A DNA stretch of 64,000 nt, from assembly GCA_014529385.2 (NCBI GenBank), contig CM043947.1, forward strand, positions 124,470,891-124,534,890. Reading direction: 5' to 3'. The translations under genes were made by a program, and so were the position numbers. Positions 10,748 to 22,199 of the stretch are shown here, one piece after another. The notes under the pieces were generated by a model. That model was not told where the DNA came from. It did no database searches and saw nothing but the letters and a program-made list of their open reading frames with translations. How positions within the stretch are numbered: position 1 is the first letter of the stretch; each line of letters begins with the position of its first letter. Source of the DNA: Adiantum capillus-veneris (taxonomy: Eukaryota > Streptophyta > Polypodiopsida > Polypodiales > Pteridaceae).

Positions 10748-11300
10748 TTTTTCCATTTTTTTTCCATGTTTTGGCCTGCTTTAAGTCCTTCTTGGTAGGC
10801 TTCCAAGGTGGCATTAATAGGCTCAAAAATTTTATCAACCAAAATGGATCCTCCAGATTTCATGGTTGTTTCCTTGAATTCACTTCCAGTTTCTTTCAAC
10901 TTTTCCTGGAATAGCTTCTTTGCTTTGTCCTCGATTTCTACCTGTTGTTTTTGTTTTCTCATCTCATATCTTTTGCTTCTGCTCCTTTTGATTCTTTGAG
11001 AGGAAACTTTCGTGTTTTCCGAATCATCGGAGGAGTTGTGTTTCTTTTTCTTGGCCTGGACTCTAGAGATTACCTTGATTGGGATAATTGGTTCACTCTC
11101 TGATGAGCTACTAGATATCACTTGGACTACGTTTACTACGGTTTTATCCTTGTTCAAATGATGTTCAGGGCAATCTTCCAAAAAGTGTCCTCCCTTTTCG
11201 AAACATTGTATGTAATAGGCTTTAACTGGTTTGAGGTTTTTGTCAGGCTCTGGACATTCATTTTTCCAATGATCATCAGCACCACAGTTATGTCTCCAGA
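10748..11300 (-). pseudogene. Inverted segment with two CCHC-like zinc knuckles
   Basis: The open minus-strand frame here (10696-11352 at its widest) contains HNCGADDHWKNEC and YIQCFEKGGHFLEDC. These are two zinc-knuckle motifs, each lacking the first Cys. Ser/Glu- and Lys-rich stretches and an acidic helical tail follow. Zinc knuckles belong at the end of gag, and gag (plus) stops at 10747 while RT (plus) resumes at about 11300, so this looks like a local inversion of the gag C-terminus. Insertion of a foreign gag piece in reverse is the alternative. Confidence 0.65.
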
Positions 11301-12836
11301 CATCGAAGCAGCTAAGCTGAAAGCTTATCAAAAATTGGTAAGAATCACGCAAGAAATGCTAGAAAAACAAAAATACAAGCTTGAAAGTATTGCAAAACCT
11401 GAAGAGCTTGTGGTAAGAGACATTAAAGAAAAATCCATTTTGGTGGCAGAACCCCACCTTGAGACAAAAGAACGAGACATTATAGTGCTCGACAATGAAG
11501 ATGTCTTTGACGGAATTCCATTCATATAAGAAGACTGGCTAGGACACTTATGGGAAAAAGTGTGAGAGATCAATGATAGTGAATTATTTTTCAGGAAGAT
11601 AAAAGAAGAGATTGAAAAACTAAAGGAAGCTGAATTCATTTATGAAATTGAACACACAGATTGGGTGTCTCCAATTTGGTAGTATCCAAGAAGAATGGAA
11701 AATTACGAGTGTGTGTTAATCTCAAAAAGGTGAATGCAGCTACCATTAGAGACAACTTTCCTCTTCTGATAACTGAGCATGTTTTAGAACGAGTTGCAGG
11801 AAAATAATCTTAGAGCTTCTTAGATGGATTTTTGGGATACAATCAACTTTTGGTTGACCCAAAAGATCAACATAAAACTGCTTTTGCAACAAAATGGGGT
11901 ATATTTGCCTATCGGCTTATGCCATTTGGCTTAAGTAATGCTCCAGCCACATTTCAAAGGTTGATGAGCCATGCCTTCAAAGAATATCTTAGGAAATTCT
12001 TAGAAGTATATATGGATGATCTATGTGTACATTCATCAATCCGAGCTGATCATTTTGAACACCCCAAAAAGGTATTCGAAAAAGGTAGACTTTATAGGAT
12101 CTGCTTAAATCCTAAAAAGTGCACATTCATGGGTAGACAAGGAAAAATATTGGGACATATAGTGTCTAAAAAAGGCATAGCTACTAATATTGAGAAGATT
12201 CATGTCATTGTTGATTTTCCTAGACCAACAACAGTAAAGGGGGTACAAGACTTCATGGGGCATTGTGGGTATTACCGACGGTTCATCTACACGTACGCTA
12301 TTATAGCAAAACCCATGTATAGCTTGATTACACACTTTGAGTGGACCAAGGTATGTGAAGAATCCTTCATGAGGCTTAATCAAGCTCTCACCTTAGATCC
12401 AATATTGAAAGCACCAGATTGGAATAAGGTATTCCACATACATGTAGATGCTTCCAATTTTTCCATCGGTTGTATACTAGCTCAACCAGGAGACAGGAAA
12501 ATTGACTTTCCTATTTCTTATGCTAGCCGACAACTGAACATGGTGGAAAAGAATTACACCACCACTCAAAGGGAAGGATTAGGAATGATCTACGCCGTTA
12601 AAAAGTATAGACATTACCTATTAGCCAACAAGTTTGTGTTCTTTGTGGACCACCAAGCTTTGTTGTATTTGGTCAATAAGCCATGCAACACAGGGAGAAT
12701 AGTGAGATGGTTCATCATTCTTCTGAAATTTGATTTCACTGTGGTTGTAAAAAAGGGCACTACACATCAACGAGCAAACCATTTGTCAAGGATTGTTTTG
12801 GGAGAACCACCTAAAGGGATGGTGATGATCTACTAG
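11301..12836 (+). pseudogene. Element B reverse transcriptase - RNase H
   Basis: The N-terminal part (11301-11830) is broken by stops but shows EEIEKLKEAEFIYEI and DNFPLL. From 11832 a 334-residue frame is open: AYRLMPFGLSNAPATFQ, the catalytic YMDD at residues 60-63, GKILGHIVSKKGI, then RNase H with HIHVDASN (Asp206), TTTQREGLGM (Glu248) and VDHQALLYLV (Asp273), ending HQRANHLSRI. All catalytic residues of this part are present. No protease domain precedes it. It would copy the RNA and remove the template strand, but the upstream stops make this copy inactive. Confidence 0.92.
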
Positions 12837-13628
12837 ATGCCTATTTGTTCTCCGTAGAAATGATATCTCTATGGTCAGAAAACATTGTGTCATTGACCCG
12901 AGGGATTCACTCTATATACAAAACGGGATGTCACCTGTGAGCGGGAAAGTTTGATAAAACCCCTTTATAAGACTCATATTAGGGTATATGACCCCCCTTT
13001 CTACGCTTATATGATAATCCATGCAAAAAACTATCATACCCCTATCTTACATGTAAAATTTAGGTCTCACATGATCTAACTGAGTAAAACTATTCAAAGA
13101 GGGTGTAGCATAGATTGGCAACGTACTAAGAAACCACTTTTGTTGATAACTGGATGTACCCTCAACGTGTCTTAGTTTGACTTTCAGACTATGTGCCCAT
13201 TCAACCTGCACTCTAGATACTCATCCAATTTTGAGCCATCTAAATTACTCAAAAAACATGGTTATAAAGTTGTGCTAGGTTCTCCATGTAAATTTGCATC
13301 AAACTCTTTATAGCTTCATCCTTCAACAAATGAACTATAACCACAAAACAAGAAATTGAAACAAAGCAATGTTAGTTTTTGTATGTATCTTTGTAGCTAC
13401 CGATGGTAGACTCTTTTGGGAAGCCATGATTTTGAAACACAAAAACTTCCTCTCATTTTTCCCTTTTCTCACTTCTCTCCCCCCTCCCCCCACCCCATAA
13501 ATATGATATCCCTCCCTTATTTTTAAGCTTGGGAGATAAGTTATTGGGGGCTTCCCCTAACTTATACGCGTATGTAACTTGTAAATAAACCCCCCTCCCC
13601 TGCACTTACTTGGTGCGGTAAGTTTTCC
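12837..13628 (+). other. Unexplained insertion between RNase H and integrase
   Basis: In element A the RNase H tail and the first integrase zinc module are about 150 bp apart; here they are separated by roughly 800 bp. After a short continuation of pol (to about 12950) the stretch is non-coding, with pyrimidine tracts and runs of CCCC at 13440-13500 and 13590. I found no clear terminal repeats or target duplication. Confidence 0.5.
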
Positions 13629-15252
13629 ATGGTGAATCCCATGGGGTCATTGATGACAATAGCTCAAGTGGATTCACAAATACCATTTCCTATCACAATC
13701 GAATTAATCGAGCAATCGGCGATGTATCAATTACTAGCTGGTAGGCTATACAAAAGAAATTGGGATGGCATATTTCTTTTATCCATTAATCCTGAAGAAA
13801 AAGAACAGTACCTAAGTCAAGCACATGTTACCATAGTAGGACTTCACTTTGCGGAAGACCAACTACGCAATGAGTTTTGAAGACTTGGGGTATTTTGGCT
13901 GACTATGAGGAGAGATGTTTGATCTTTTGTAAAGGATTTCCCTCAATGTCAAAAACAAACACCCATACCTCATATAACATTGTTTCAAATTTCACATGTT
14001 CCTAAGTGAGTAACTATCTAGTTACTTACTTATCGAGCCGAATGTTTCTTGAGGATATGAGTTAACGCCGCCAAAGAGAAATTGAAATTGAAGCAAGAGA
14101 CTATGCTTTTATCGGGAACCAATTGTAGGGGAGAGGTAAAGATCAACATATGAGTCTTTGTGCAAATGAAAACAATATATATTAATTATAGAACAAAAGC
14201 ACATGTTGGATTAGCTGGAGGCCACTTTTCTAGTGAGATCACCGCAAGAGTGATCTTGATGGCAGGCATACGGTGGCCACCCCTTTTTGCACATGCCAAA
14301 GAATATGTTCGAAGGTGTGATGCTTGTCAAGGAGAAAAAATGCCAACATGAGTAGGTAGCATGCCCTTAAGACCAATGATGGGGGCTACAGCTTTCTCAA
14401 AATGGGGTATAGATTTTGTTGGACTGATACTGCCACCTGCTTATAGAACCCAAGCTCAATATATCATTGTAGCTACGAACTATTTGACCAAGTGGGATGA
14501 GGCTAAAGCAACTCAAAAGAATGATGCCAGAACCACTGCTGCATTCTTATATAAGTATGTATTCCTGAGATATGGACTACCAATAGAAATTGTCAGTGAT
14601 CGGGAAACTCATTTACTCAATGAGGTAACCGAGTATTTTCTTAATGAGTTTATGGTCATCCATAACAAATCATCTCCCTATCACCCACAAGAAAACGAAC
14701 AATCTTAGCATACGAATAAAATTCTCAGCTCGGTGCTGACTAAGGTATTTAGTTCAGGAAGAACGAACTGGGAAATGAATCTCCATGCTGCTCTATGGGC
14801 TTATCGAGTTTCATTTAATATAGCTTTAAATGCTACACCCTTTAACCTTGTTTATGGTCTTGATGCCATACTTCCAATAGAATTTCTATCGCCGACATCA
14901 AGGGTAGCATAGAATCTTGGATGGACTAGACATGAATTGTTAGAAAGACTTGAAGATTTGGAAAAGCTAGATGAGCAAAGGCTAACTGCAGTAGCTCATA
15001 TCTATGCACAAAAGCGAAAACAAAAACAGTTTTTGATTCCCACTTAATCACAAAAATCTTCAAGAAAGGGGACTTAGTTTTAATCTATTCCGTTAAGCAA
15101 CACATTCCCAAGTTTTTTTTAAAAAAATGAACCGGACCGTTTATCATTGAAGATGTATCTCCAAGTGGTGCAGTAAAATTGTCCATCCTAGATGGTGAAC
15201 CAATGGCTAATTGGATTAGTGGATGTCATTTAAAGAAATACACTAACCAATG
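13629..15252 (+). pseudogene. Element B integrase with two zinc modules (broken)
   Basis: First module, 13629-13980: LYKRNWDGIFLL, AHVTIVGLHFAEDQL, RLGVFWLTM, FPQCQK. After a linker (13990-14160) a second module follows: AHVGLAGGHFSSEITA, GIRWPPLF, CDACQGEK. The core shows WGIDFVG (first Asp), IVSDRETHLL (second Asp) and YHPQENEQ, where the codon for the catalytic Glu is a stop. The C-terminal tail reads LVYGLDAILPIEF, then a GPFIIEDVSPSGAVKL-like part. Normal Ty3 integrases have one HHCC module; the same doubling is present in element A, so it predates both copies. It would join cDNA to host DNA; this copy is dead. Confidence 0.85.
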
Positions 15253-15266
15253 AATTTCTAGAAAGA

Positions 15267-16539
15267 ATGCACGTAGCCAAGCAAAGGAAGATTAAACAAC
15301 AGCAGGTTGTTGATGAAGCCCAAGAGGAAGCTCAGCTTTGGGTACTCAAGAGAAAAACTGCTCTCAAAAATCAACCAATACCGATTCCCATCAACACTCT
15401 CGAAATAGATGATCGATACTGGGAATTACCTAAAGACCCAATTTCAACAGATGATGACTGGTTAGACGGAATGGACCTGCGCATCAAAGTAAAGCTCATC
15501 AATCATAGCATGAATGATTTGGTCAACACAAGAGCTAGAGTAAATGCAGTCAGTTATTCCACATAAAAAAGGCAACAAGTCAAGCATTGAAAGCAGGAAT
15601 ATCGACAATCAAAGGATGCAACAAGAACCCAACCTCAACATTGGGAGTAGTCAACTTGAACGTGATAGTACATGGATGTTCATGTCCTCATCATTTTGTA
15701 CGCTTATAAGATGAACACATGAATGAGACGATGATTCTTGGAATTCCTTGGATGCGAACATACAAAGCAGTACCAGATTGGGATAAAAACCAGCTAAAGC
15801 TATCACCTAAAGGCGGGCAACTCATTGTTCCAATTGCTCCAAGCACGGAGGAATGAAAACGAAGCAATCAACAGACCAAACCACGAAGTAGTCAATCTTC
15901 TCTATCCCTCAACAAGCAAATGCAACAAGTAGCATGCAAGGAGCCAAGAAAATTTGGCTACCAAAAGCACAGCTTAAGGATAAACCGATTAATGTCTGGA
16001 TGCCTAAAACTTCACCGACAAAAAAAAAGAAGGTTCCAAGGGTTAAAACATAGAGACAGGCATCTCCGAGCAAGGAACCTAACATGAAAATGGTTTGGAA
16101 GAAAAAGGAGCCCTTATCTTCTCCACAAACTATAAAACCAATCAAGCAATGGCGAGTTAAGTCTCAAAAGACTCCACCAAACCATACAACACCAAGCAAA
16201 CCAAGCTACCAATGGCAAGAAAAAGCTCGTCAACAAACCAAAGTGCCACCAACATCCCAAGCAATGAGTTTGTTGAAGCATCCTGATGGTACAATCAAAC
16301 AGAGAGCACACAAGCTACAAGATTTGATCTTTAAAAGACACCACCAGCAGCAAACCTTGACATCAGAAACCCTTGAGTTAATTACTCAAGACCCAGCTCT
16401 TGCACATAATATTGGTTTGGATTGCATTGATCTTCAAAGCATGGTAGAGACAACCACGGCTATGTATAGACACAATTGTTCAACCCATGCACACAGTTGT
16501 CCCAGAATACGCCATCTAGGAGGGGTGGAAGGGCACTAA
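15267..16539 (+). pseudogene. Element B retropepsin-like domain with W-x-P-K repeats, after integrase
   Basis: A 99-codon open frame starts at 15267 and reaches LVNTRARVNAVSYST. It aligns with LVDTGARDNVVNYST of element A (32279), so the active-site Asp-Thr-Gly-Ala has decayed to Asn-Thr-Arg-Ala by G-to-A changes (AAC at 15525). Downstream, across a frameshift, come the flap/core block GCNKNPTSTLG, MILGIPWMRTYKA, then IWLPKAQL (about 15950), VWMPKTS (about 16000), MVWKKKE and YQWQEKA, related to the W-x-P-K motifs of N. The last part (16084-16539) is open and Gln/His-rich. The position after integrase is unusual. Confidence 0.75.
16518..16533 (+). other. Internal polypurine tract (degenerate)
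   Basis: AGGAGGGGTGGAAGGG lies at the very end of the protease/W-x-P-K frame. A and N carry AGGAAGGGGG-type tracts at the equivalent place, matching their own terminal polypurine tracts. Confidence 0.55.
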
Positions 16540-18741
16540 GTACTAAGTGATTAAGGGCAATGTTTAAGGAGGGAGGAAAAAGTTCGATGTTAACGTGTGA
16601 TTTTTTACAAAATTACCTAATAATTCCCTTATAATTCAACATCAAGAAAAAATCCACTGATAATATCTTCCCGATGAGTGTAAATAGTGTATATACTATC
16701 ACAAAATCATCAAAAATAGTCTTTTTTTGGATATTTTTTATCATTTTATTGATAATGAGGCTTAAAAATATAAAAATCCAACAAAAAACAATAAAGATGT
16801 GTTTTTCAATGGATTCTCTTGATTATTGGATTTTCACTTTAATTTTTTAGAGTATTTTACTATTTTCTTTGATTTGTTCAAATAAACACGTCAAAAATTA
16901 ATAATAAATAACATGGGATCTCATATGGAAAAACAAAAGACACGATGGTGATCATAAAGACAAGGCAGACAAGAACAAAAATTTTCAATGAAATCAGAAG
17001 ATGGAAGCGGGAAGCCTAAATTAGGCGGTCAGGCCTCCTTTGGCAAAATTCTTACGGAATGAGCTACAGGAATCCGATCAGGGAAATTTTTGAGTCTAAC
17101 ATAGATTTCACAGCCTAGTAGGACTAACGGGGGAATCTGGAGAAAATTGGCTCGGGAAGTACGGGTATAGATATCCAAGGTAGGCTAAAACCATCTCATT
17201 TCCACTTGCAGCCTTTGTAGAGAGAGATTCTGACCTCTTTCGCGCGACTTTTCCGGAGCCCACAGTTGACCGTTTTCAGCGTCGTCTCACACGAGACATG
17301 ACGGGTAAGTTCTTTACTCATCAATGATACATTTTGTACGGTCGGTAGCTAGTCTAAAGCCCTAGAAATCGAGCAGTGCACGAAGACCTACGACCAAAAA
17401 TTGACCATAGCGGCCTGCCATCTCGACCAAATCAGATGGGATTTGAACCATAGAATTACCCAATATAATAGAACCTTTCTATATCATCGATTGACCATTC
17501 GACAGGGGTCGAGGGGGTCCCCATTAGAAAATCTAGGTTTTTGGCAAATGCTAGAATTTCGATCTGACTCCACAGATGGCTTGCTTATGAGGTCCATATA
17601 CAATGTATATGATTGGTTTGGTGAAATCAATCAAGCAAATCCCTCAAAAATCTGAAAACGGCTCAAAGGCTACAAAGCGTCATATTCGACATACGGGGTC
17701 AAACTGACTCCAAATGAGCCAGAATTGGATAAGTTGCTTCACGACTATGTTGCAGACAAGTCCAAAGCCTCAAAGTTGATTGACCAACCCAACAGGTAGT
17801 GTAGTCACAGAAAACGGTGATTTCAGAGTCGACAAAGTACAAAGTGATGCCAGCATGACCAAACTTGACCAAATTCAATTTAGGACTTGTTTTAGGTATA
17901 TAGAATATGTCTAGGTCAAAATTTGTAAGTTTTGCAAAGAATTTGTCACTGTTGTAAATAATCGTGATTATCTACTTCTGCATCATTTTTGCTTGGAAAT
18001 TGTCACATCACCTCACCTATCATGTGTACACACCTATTACATGCCAAAAATCAAGTATGAGCCAAAATGAGCACCCATTACTTGGAAAATTGTCCAAAAA
18101 TGCAAAGAAGTCTTTGCAAGCCAATTTCTTGGTTATGGACAACGTTTCTTGATCCAAATCACCTTATATCTCATATACAAGGCCTATACAATGCCTAGAG
18201 CCAGTTTGTACAGAAAAATGTTAATTTTGGAAGAGAAGTTAATAATCGTGATTATTTACTTTTTAGCCAAAATTGGGAAGTTTGGATATTTTGCCATCAT
18301 ACATCCAAAGTACATGATGTATTAAGCCCACTAGCCAAAGTTTGAACCAATTTGGAGCTCAAAATCTCAAATTTCCTTTATATCTACTGTTTCAAAGACC
18401 TAACACCAAAATTTGGTACCATTTTCACCCTATGCATCCAAATGAGCCCATATTTCACTCAGAGCATGTATTTGGTATATACATCAAGCCTATGAAGCCA
18501 AGCTTGCAGAAAGTTGAAAAATTTGCTTAGCTGTAAATAATCATGATTATTTACTTTGGTTGAAAAATTTTGTTTTGACTTCACAGTTTTGTTCCTTGCA
18601 TGTTTTTATGCATCTATGCTTGTTCAAAAATTGATTTGAAGCAAATTGAACCAAATTTATCAGCATTTCAGACTAAAGGACATTTCAGAGAAAATTTCAA
18701 CAAATCTGCTAGCTTTGCACTCTATTCACTGAACAAGAGCC
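16540..18741 (+). other. Element B 3' non-coding tract
   Basis: About 2.2 kb between the protease frame and the extra ORF with no supported gene. The first 350 bp are very AT-rich. 16920-17800 is mixed sequence with only random ORFs. From about 17900 the ~285-bp palindrome-bearing repeat of the leader reappears. Confidence 0.7.
17954..18554. repeat. Three 22-nt palindromes at ~285-bp spacing (3' array)
   Basis: Copies at 17954-17975, 18238-18259 and 18533-18554, spaced 284 and 295 bp. The last is a perfect palindrome, with arms GTAAATAATCA/TGATTATTTAC. Flanking sequence (for example 'catgatgtattaagcccac') resembles the leader units, in the same orientation. Confidence 0.85.
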
Positions 18742-21700
18742 ATGCAAGTAGCAGAGAGGGCCAAGAAGAAGCTCAACCAAAAGGAAAAAATGCAGGAACT
18801 GCCCGCTTATCCATTAGACCCTGATTTAGTCAAAGCGGCCAAGGCAGCATACCTCTCCAAAGAAGAGCTAGAAGAGTATCACCCTACAGTCTTCATCGGC
18901 AGATTCAAGAGTGAAGAGGGGCATCAGGTGAGTTGGAACTCCTACCTAAGGAAGTATACGATGTGGCTGTGAAGCTAGAGACCAAAGAAGCCAACCGCAT
19001 GCTAGGACTCAGAGACTTGTACGAACAAGAGCCTTGAGGAGTGGATTTTCAGAAAGCTTACGAGCTTTTATCCACAATCAAAGAAGATAGAACACCCCAA
19101 ATATCTGACACTCAGGGAAACAAGGTCGAGGTGGTCATAACGAAAGATATAGTGACAGAGGCACTCAGACTGTCTTCAAGGGGAATCACCATGAGAGCTA
19201 GGGATAGGAAAACAGCAAGGACTTTTACCAAAGAGACCATCGTGACTACCTTTGCAAATTTGAGTCACAAACAGGTGCAAGAGCCATCCAGATTATACCA
19301 TCATCACTTCCATTTTTTAGCAAAAATGCCACCAAGGTACAATACGCCAAATCACACAATTGCAACCACATTTACCCAAGTTCTAAAGTCAACAACCATG
19401 CAACCACTGGACCACGCCTAGTATGTTCTGACCACCTTGAAGGGCACCAAGAAAGAAGGCAAGATCACTTACTTGGGTGCGCCACAAGTTTTGACAAGGA
19501 TAGCATACCATGTCATTGGCATGGCCGACAATCGACCACCTGCCCCTGACCAAAACACCTGGATATTGGCAGCATAACCATCTCCAAGAGCTACAAGGTC
19601 AGGAAAAAGATCTTATAAATCCAATGAAGAATCAGCTGATAGCTCGCTGGAAAGGGACAACAACGAGAGCTCTGATAACGAGGAGAACAGAGCAACAAGG
19701 GAAGAAATGAAGAGAAACGTTGTGGCCACCCACCAAGAAGAGCCCGTGCAGAAACAAGCTCGCCTCAAAAGAGAAAAACATGCCTACCAGTGTAGCCGAC
19801 AAGCACAAGAGAAGGATCTAGAGAAATGGGTGTCGAGTGGACTTAAAGGCCCAAGAATGAAGTATCACACAAGAAAAGAGGCTGAAGCCCTAAAGCTGAA
19901 GGAAGCCCAAGAAGCGGCTAGAAAAGCCAAAGAGGTAGAGGAACAAAGACAAGGCGAGGAAACGGCTAGAGAAGAAGCACAAGAACAAGGTTATGAGTCT
20001 CCCCGACCCACCTCACCGCCTACCAAAAAACAGGATCATCTTATGCCAATCCCACCACCATCACTTGAGAAAGAGAAAGCCAAAGATTCTGAGTCCACCA
20101 AAGAAACAAAATCTGCACAAGAGGTGAAACCAGCAAGAGAAAGAAAAAGAAAAAGATGCAGAGCCAGAACAAGAGACTACCACTGCACAAGAGGCCACTG
20201 CTACACAAGAGTAGCAACAACATAAAGAACCTGAGCCACAGAAGGAAGTGAGCCCTGCACTTGAAGAGACTACATAGTTTGGGTCAGTACCCTCTACTTC
20301 CACACATCAAGAAACATCCAAGGCATCCACAAGGCCTCAGGATGACAAATAAAAAGACAAACCTTCTACCTCCACGCAAGAAGGACTAGCAGCTACGATG
20401 CAGCAGAGACACACACATGAGGCTGCATGTACATCAACTCAGCTGGCAAGATAGGAGGATTGGCAGTCAAATGACGAGGTCATATTGCAAGATATGAGTG
20501 AGAGACTCGGATCAGCAGCACTTAGCCACAGTACCAAGGCTAAAGAGCTCAACATGGTGATTGACTCTCTCCGAGGAGAGTTAGCGGACAGGATTACTGT
20601 CATCATCGATCTTCAGAGGCAAGTGCAGAAGATGAAAGCCAAAGCTGAACAACATGAGCTAGCTAGAGATAGACAACAAAAAGAAATGGAGGAGTTAGGT
20701 GATCTGCTCACCAAGTTATCCGATGCTTGCAAGGCAAAAGATGAACAGTTGAAATGTTATAAATGAACTTCTTATGACATCCCTATCAGCTCAAACAATT
20801 CAAGTACAATTGGATGTTGCCAATGCCTTCCTACAATACTCTGAATAGCAAATCAATGATCAGGAAATCTTCTTACGGAAAATCAGAGAAAATCCATCCA
20901 TGGCCTCGATCAAGGGGACTAATGAAGTGTACAAGGCACTAGAAAAGAAGAACAAGGACCTTGAGTTAGTATTAAATCTAGAGCAATCACAACGTAGGGA
21001 CCTGGCTTTGATGGGGGTCCAGAGAGAAGAAGAGCTCCTTAAAGAAATAGTCGAGCTCAAGAGAGTTAACCAGCTCTTGAGGGAAGGAAGCCGGATATGC
21101 AAGAAGAGGCAGGCACTTCAGAGCCACCTCAGATAGACATACCCTCGTTCTCATTTGCTGAGTTGGAGACATAGTCCACGACAGAGCCGAGTGGTGAAGA
21201 GGATTTTTAGATTAACATCACAGATGCAAACACAGTGCCTATGGTCCAACTATCAAAAGCTCAGGAGGACGCAGTGAAAGAGAAGATCACCCAAGAGGTG
21301 GATGAGCAATGGATTGGGAGTTGAGATTTCTACACTCTGTCAATGTCACTCAACTCACTCCCAATCAGATCAATGTGCAATGGCATCAGCAATCCCTTCC
21401 ATACCCTCTCATAAAAGTGGAGCTACTACATGTAAAGGAGAGGCTCTACAAAGACATGCAAGAAGATGGCACAGATAAAGACCAACCAAAGTGGAGGTTG
21501 ATCTGGTTGAATAAGAATCCGTGATATCTAATTCTGCTCAAAAGAGCAACTGCAGCCCTGCAAAGAGATCCCACATTTTGTCCGATACCCAAAGTAAGAA
21601 AATGGCAAGAGCACGAATCACTGACAAAGAAGCGGCCAACATGGCTGAACTACCCTAGACTGCCAGCTCCAGAGAAAAGACAAGCAGCAAAGGAATACAT

Positions 21701-22199
21701 GGTGAAAATCCTAATGGACGCCATGTCTTTCTTCAAGAGTCTATCGGATCTCTCCTTTGCCATGTTATATAAAATATGCGAAATGTTTCTCACTTGTATT
21801 GAAGTATTTCATGAGCCAGAGCAAGCAGGCACCCCGTGGATGTCATTCCCCGAGGGAAATAAGGGGTTATGCTATGATCTAAGTAGTCAAACTTCCGAAG
21901 AAATACTCTATGGCTTCTACGCCTCGTGTATGTTCTTGCCATTGAATAATATGCTGGCATTTGAGGAAGCTTTCTACACTGGATTCTTTACTTAGCGAAT
22001 GAAGATCTTTGCGCCAATGATCAAAAACCTCACGTCCAGATTTGTAGGCTACTCAGCGGTGAAGCTGAAGAACAGAGTGACCATGCAATTTCTGCAAGTG
22101 CCAGACAAAGAAAGAAAAATCACATACCAGAAGGCACTAGATGTGCTTAAAGGCCACCACCTCATCAGCCGTCAACTTAACACCAGGTTGGTAACCTAA
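18742..22199 (+). pseudogene. Element B extra ORF: coiled-coil protein with conserved N- and C-terminal domains (broken)
   Basis: About 1,150 codons in pieces. N-terminal part (18742-19710): LSKEELEEYHPTVFIGRFKS, GNKVEVVITKDIVTEALRL, and KITYLGAPQVLTRIAYHVIG. The middle (19707-21136) is Lys/Glu/Gln-rich with long heptad-like stretches, probably coiled coil. The C-terminal part (21309-22199) includes MSFFKSLSDLSFAMLYKI, TPWMSFPEGNKG, YGFYASCMFLPL and EEAFYTGFF. Both ends match the extra ORF of element A (35593-37576, 43726-44484). I do not recognise the family; the N-terminal part recalls proteins annotated as putative plant transposon proteins. There is no signal peptide or obvious membrane span, so an envelope role is unsupported. 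The transposon at 22177 separates the last residues from the stop at 23540. Confidence 0.75.

Noticed and set aside
18742-22199. Extra ORF as retroviral-type envelope
   Set aside because: No signal peptide, no clear transmembrane segment, and the protein is dominated by charged coiled-coil sequence.
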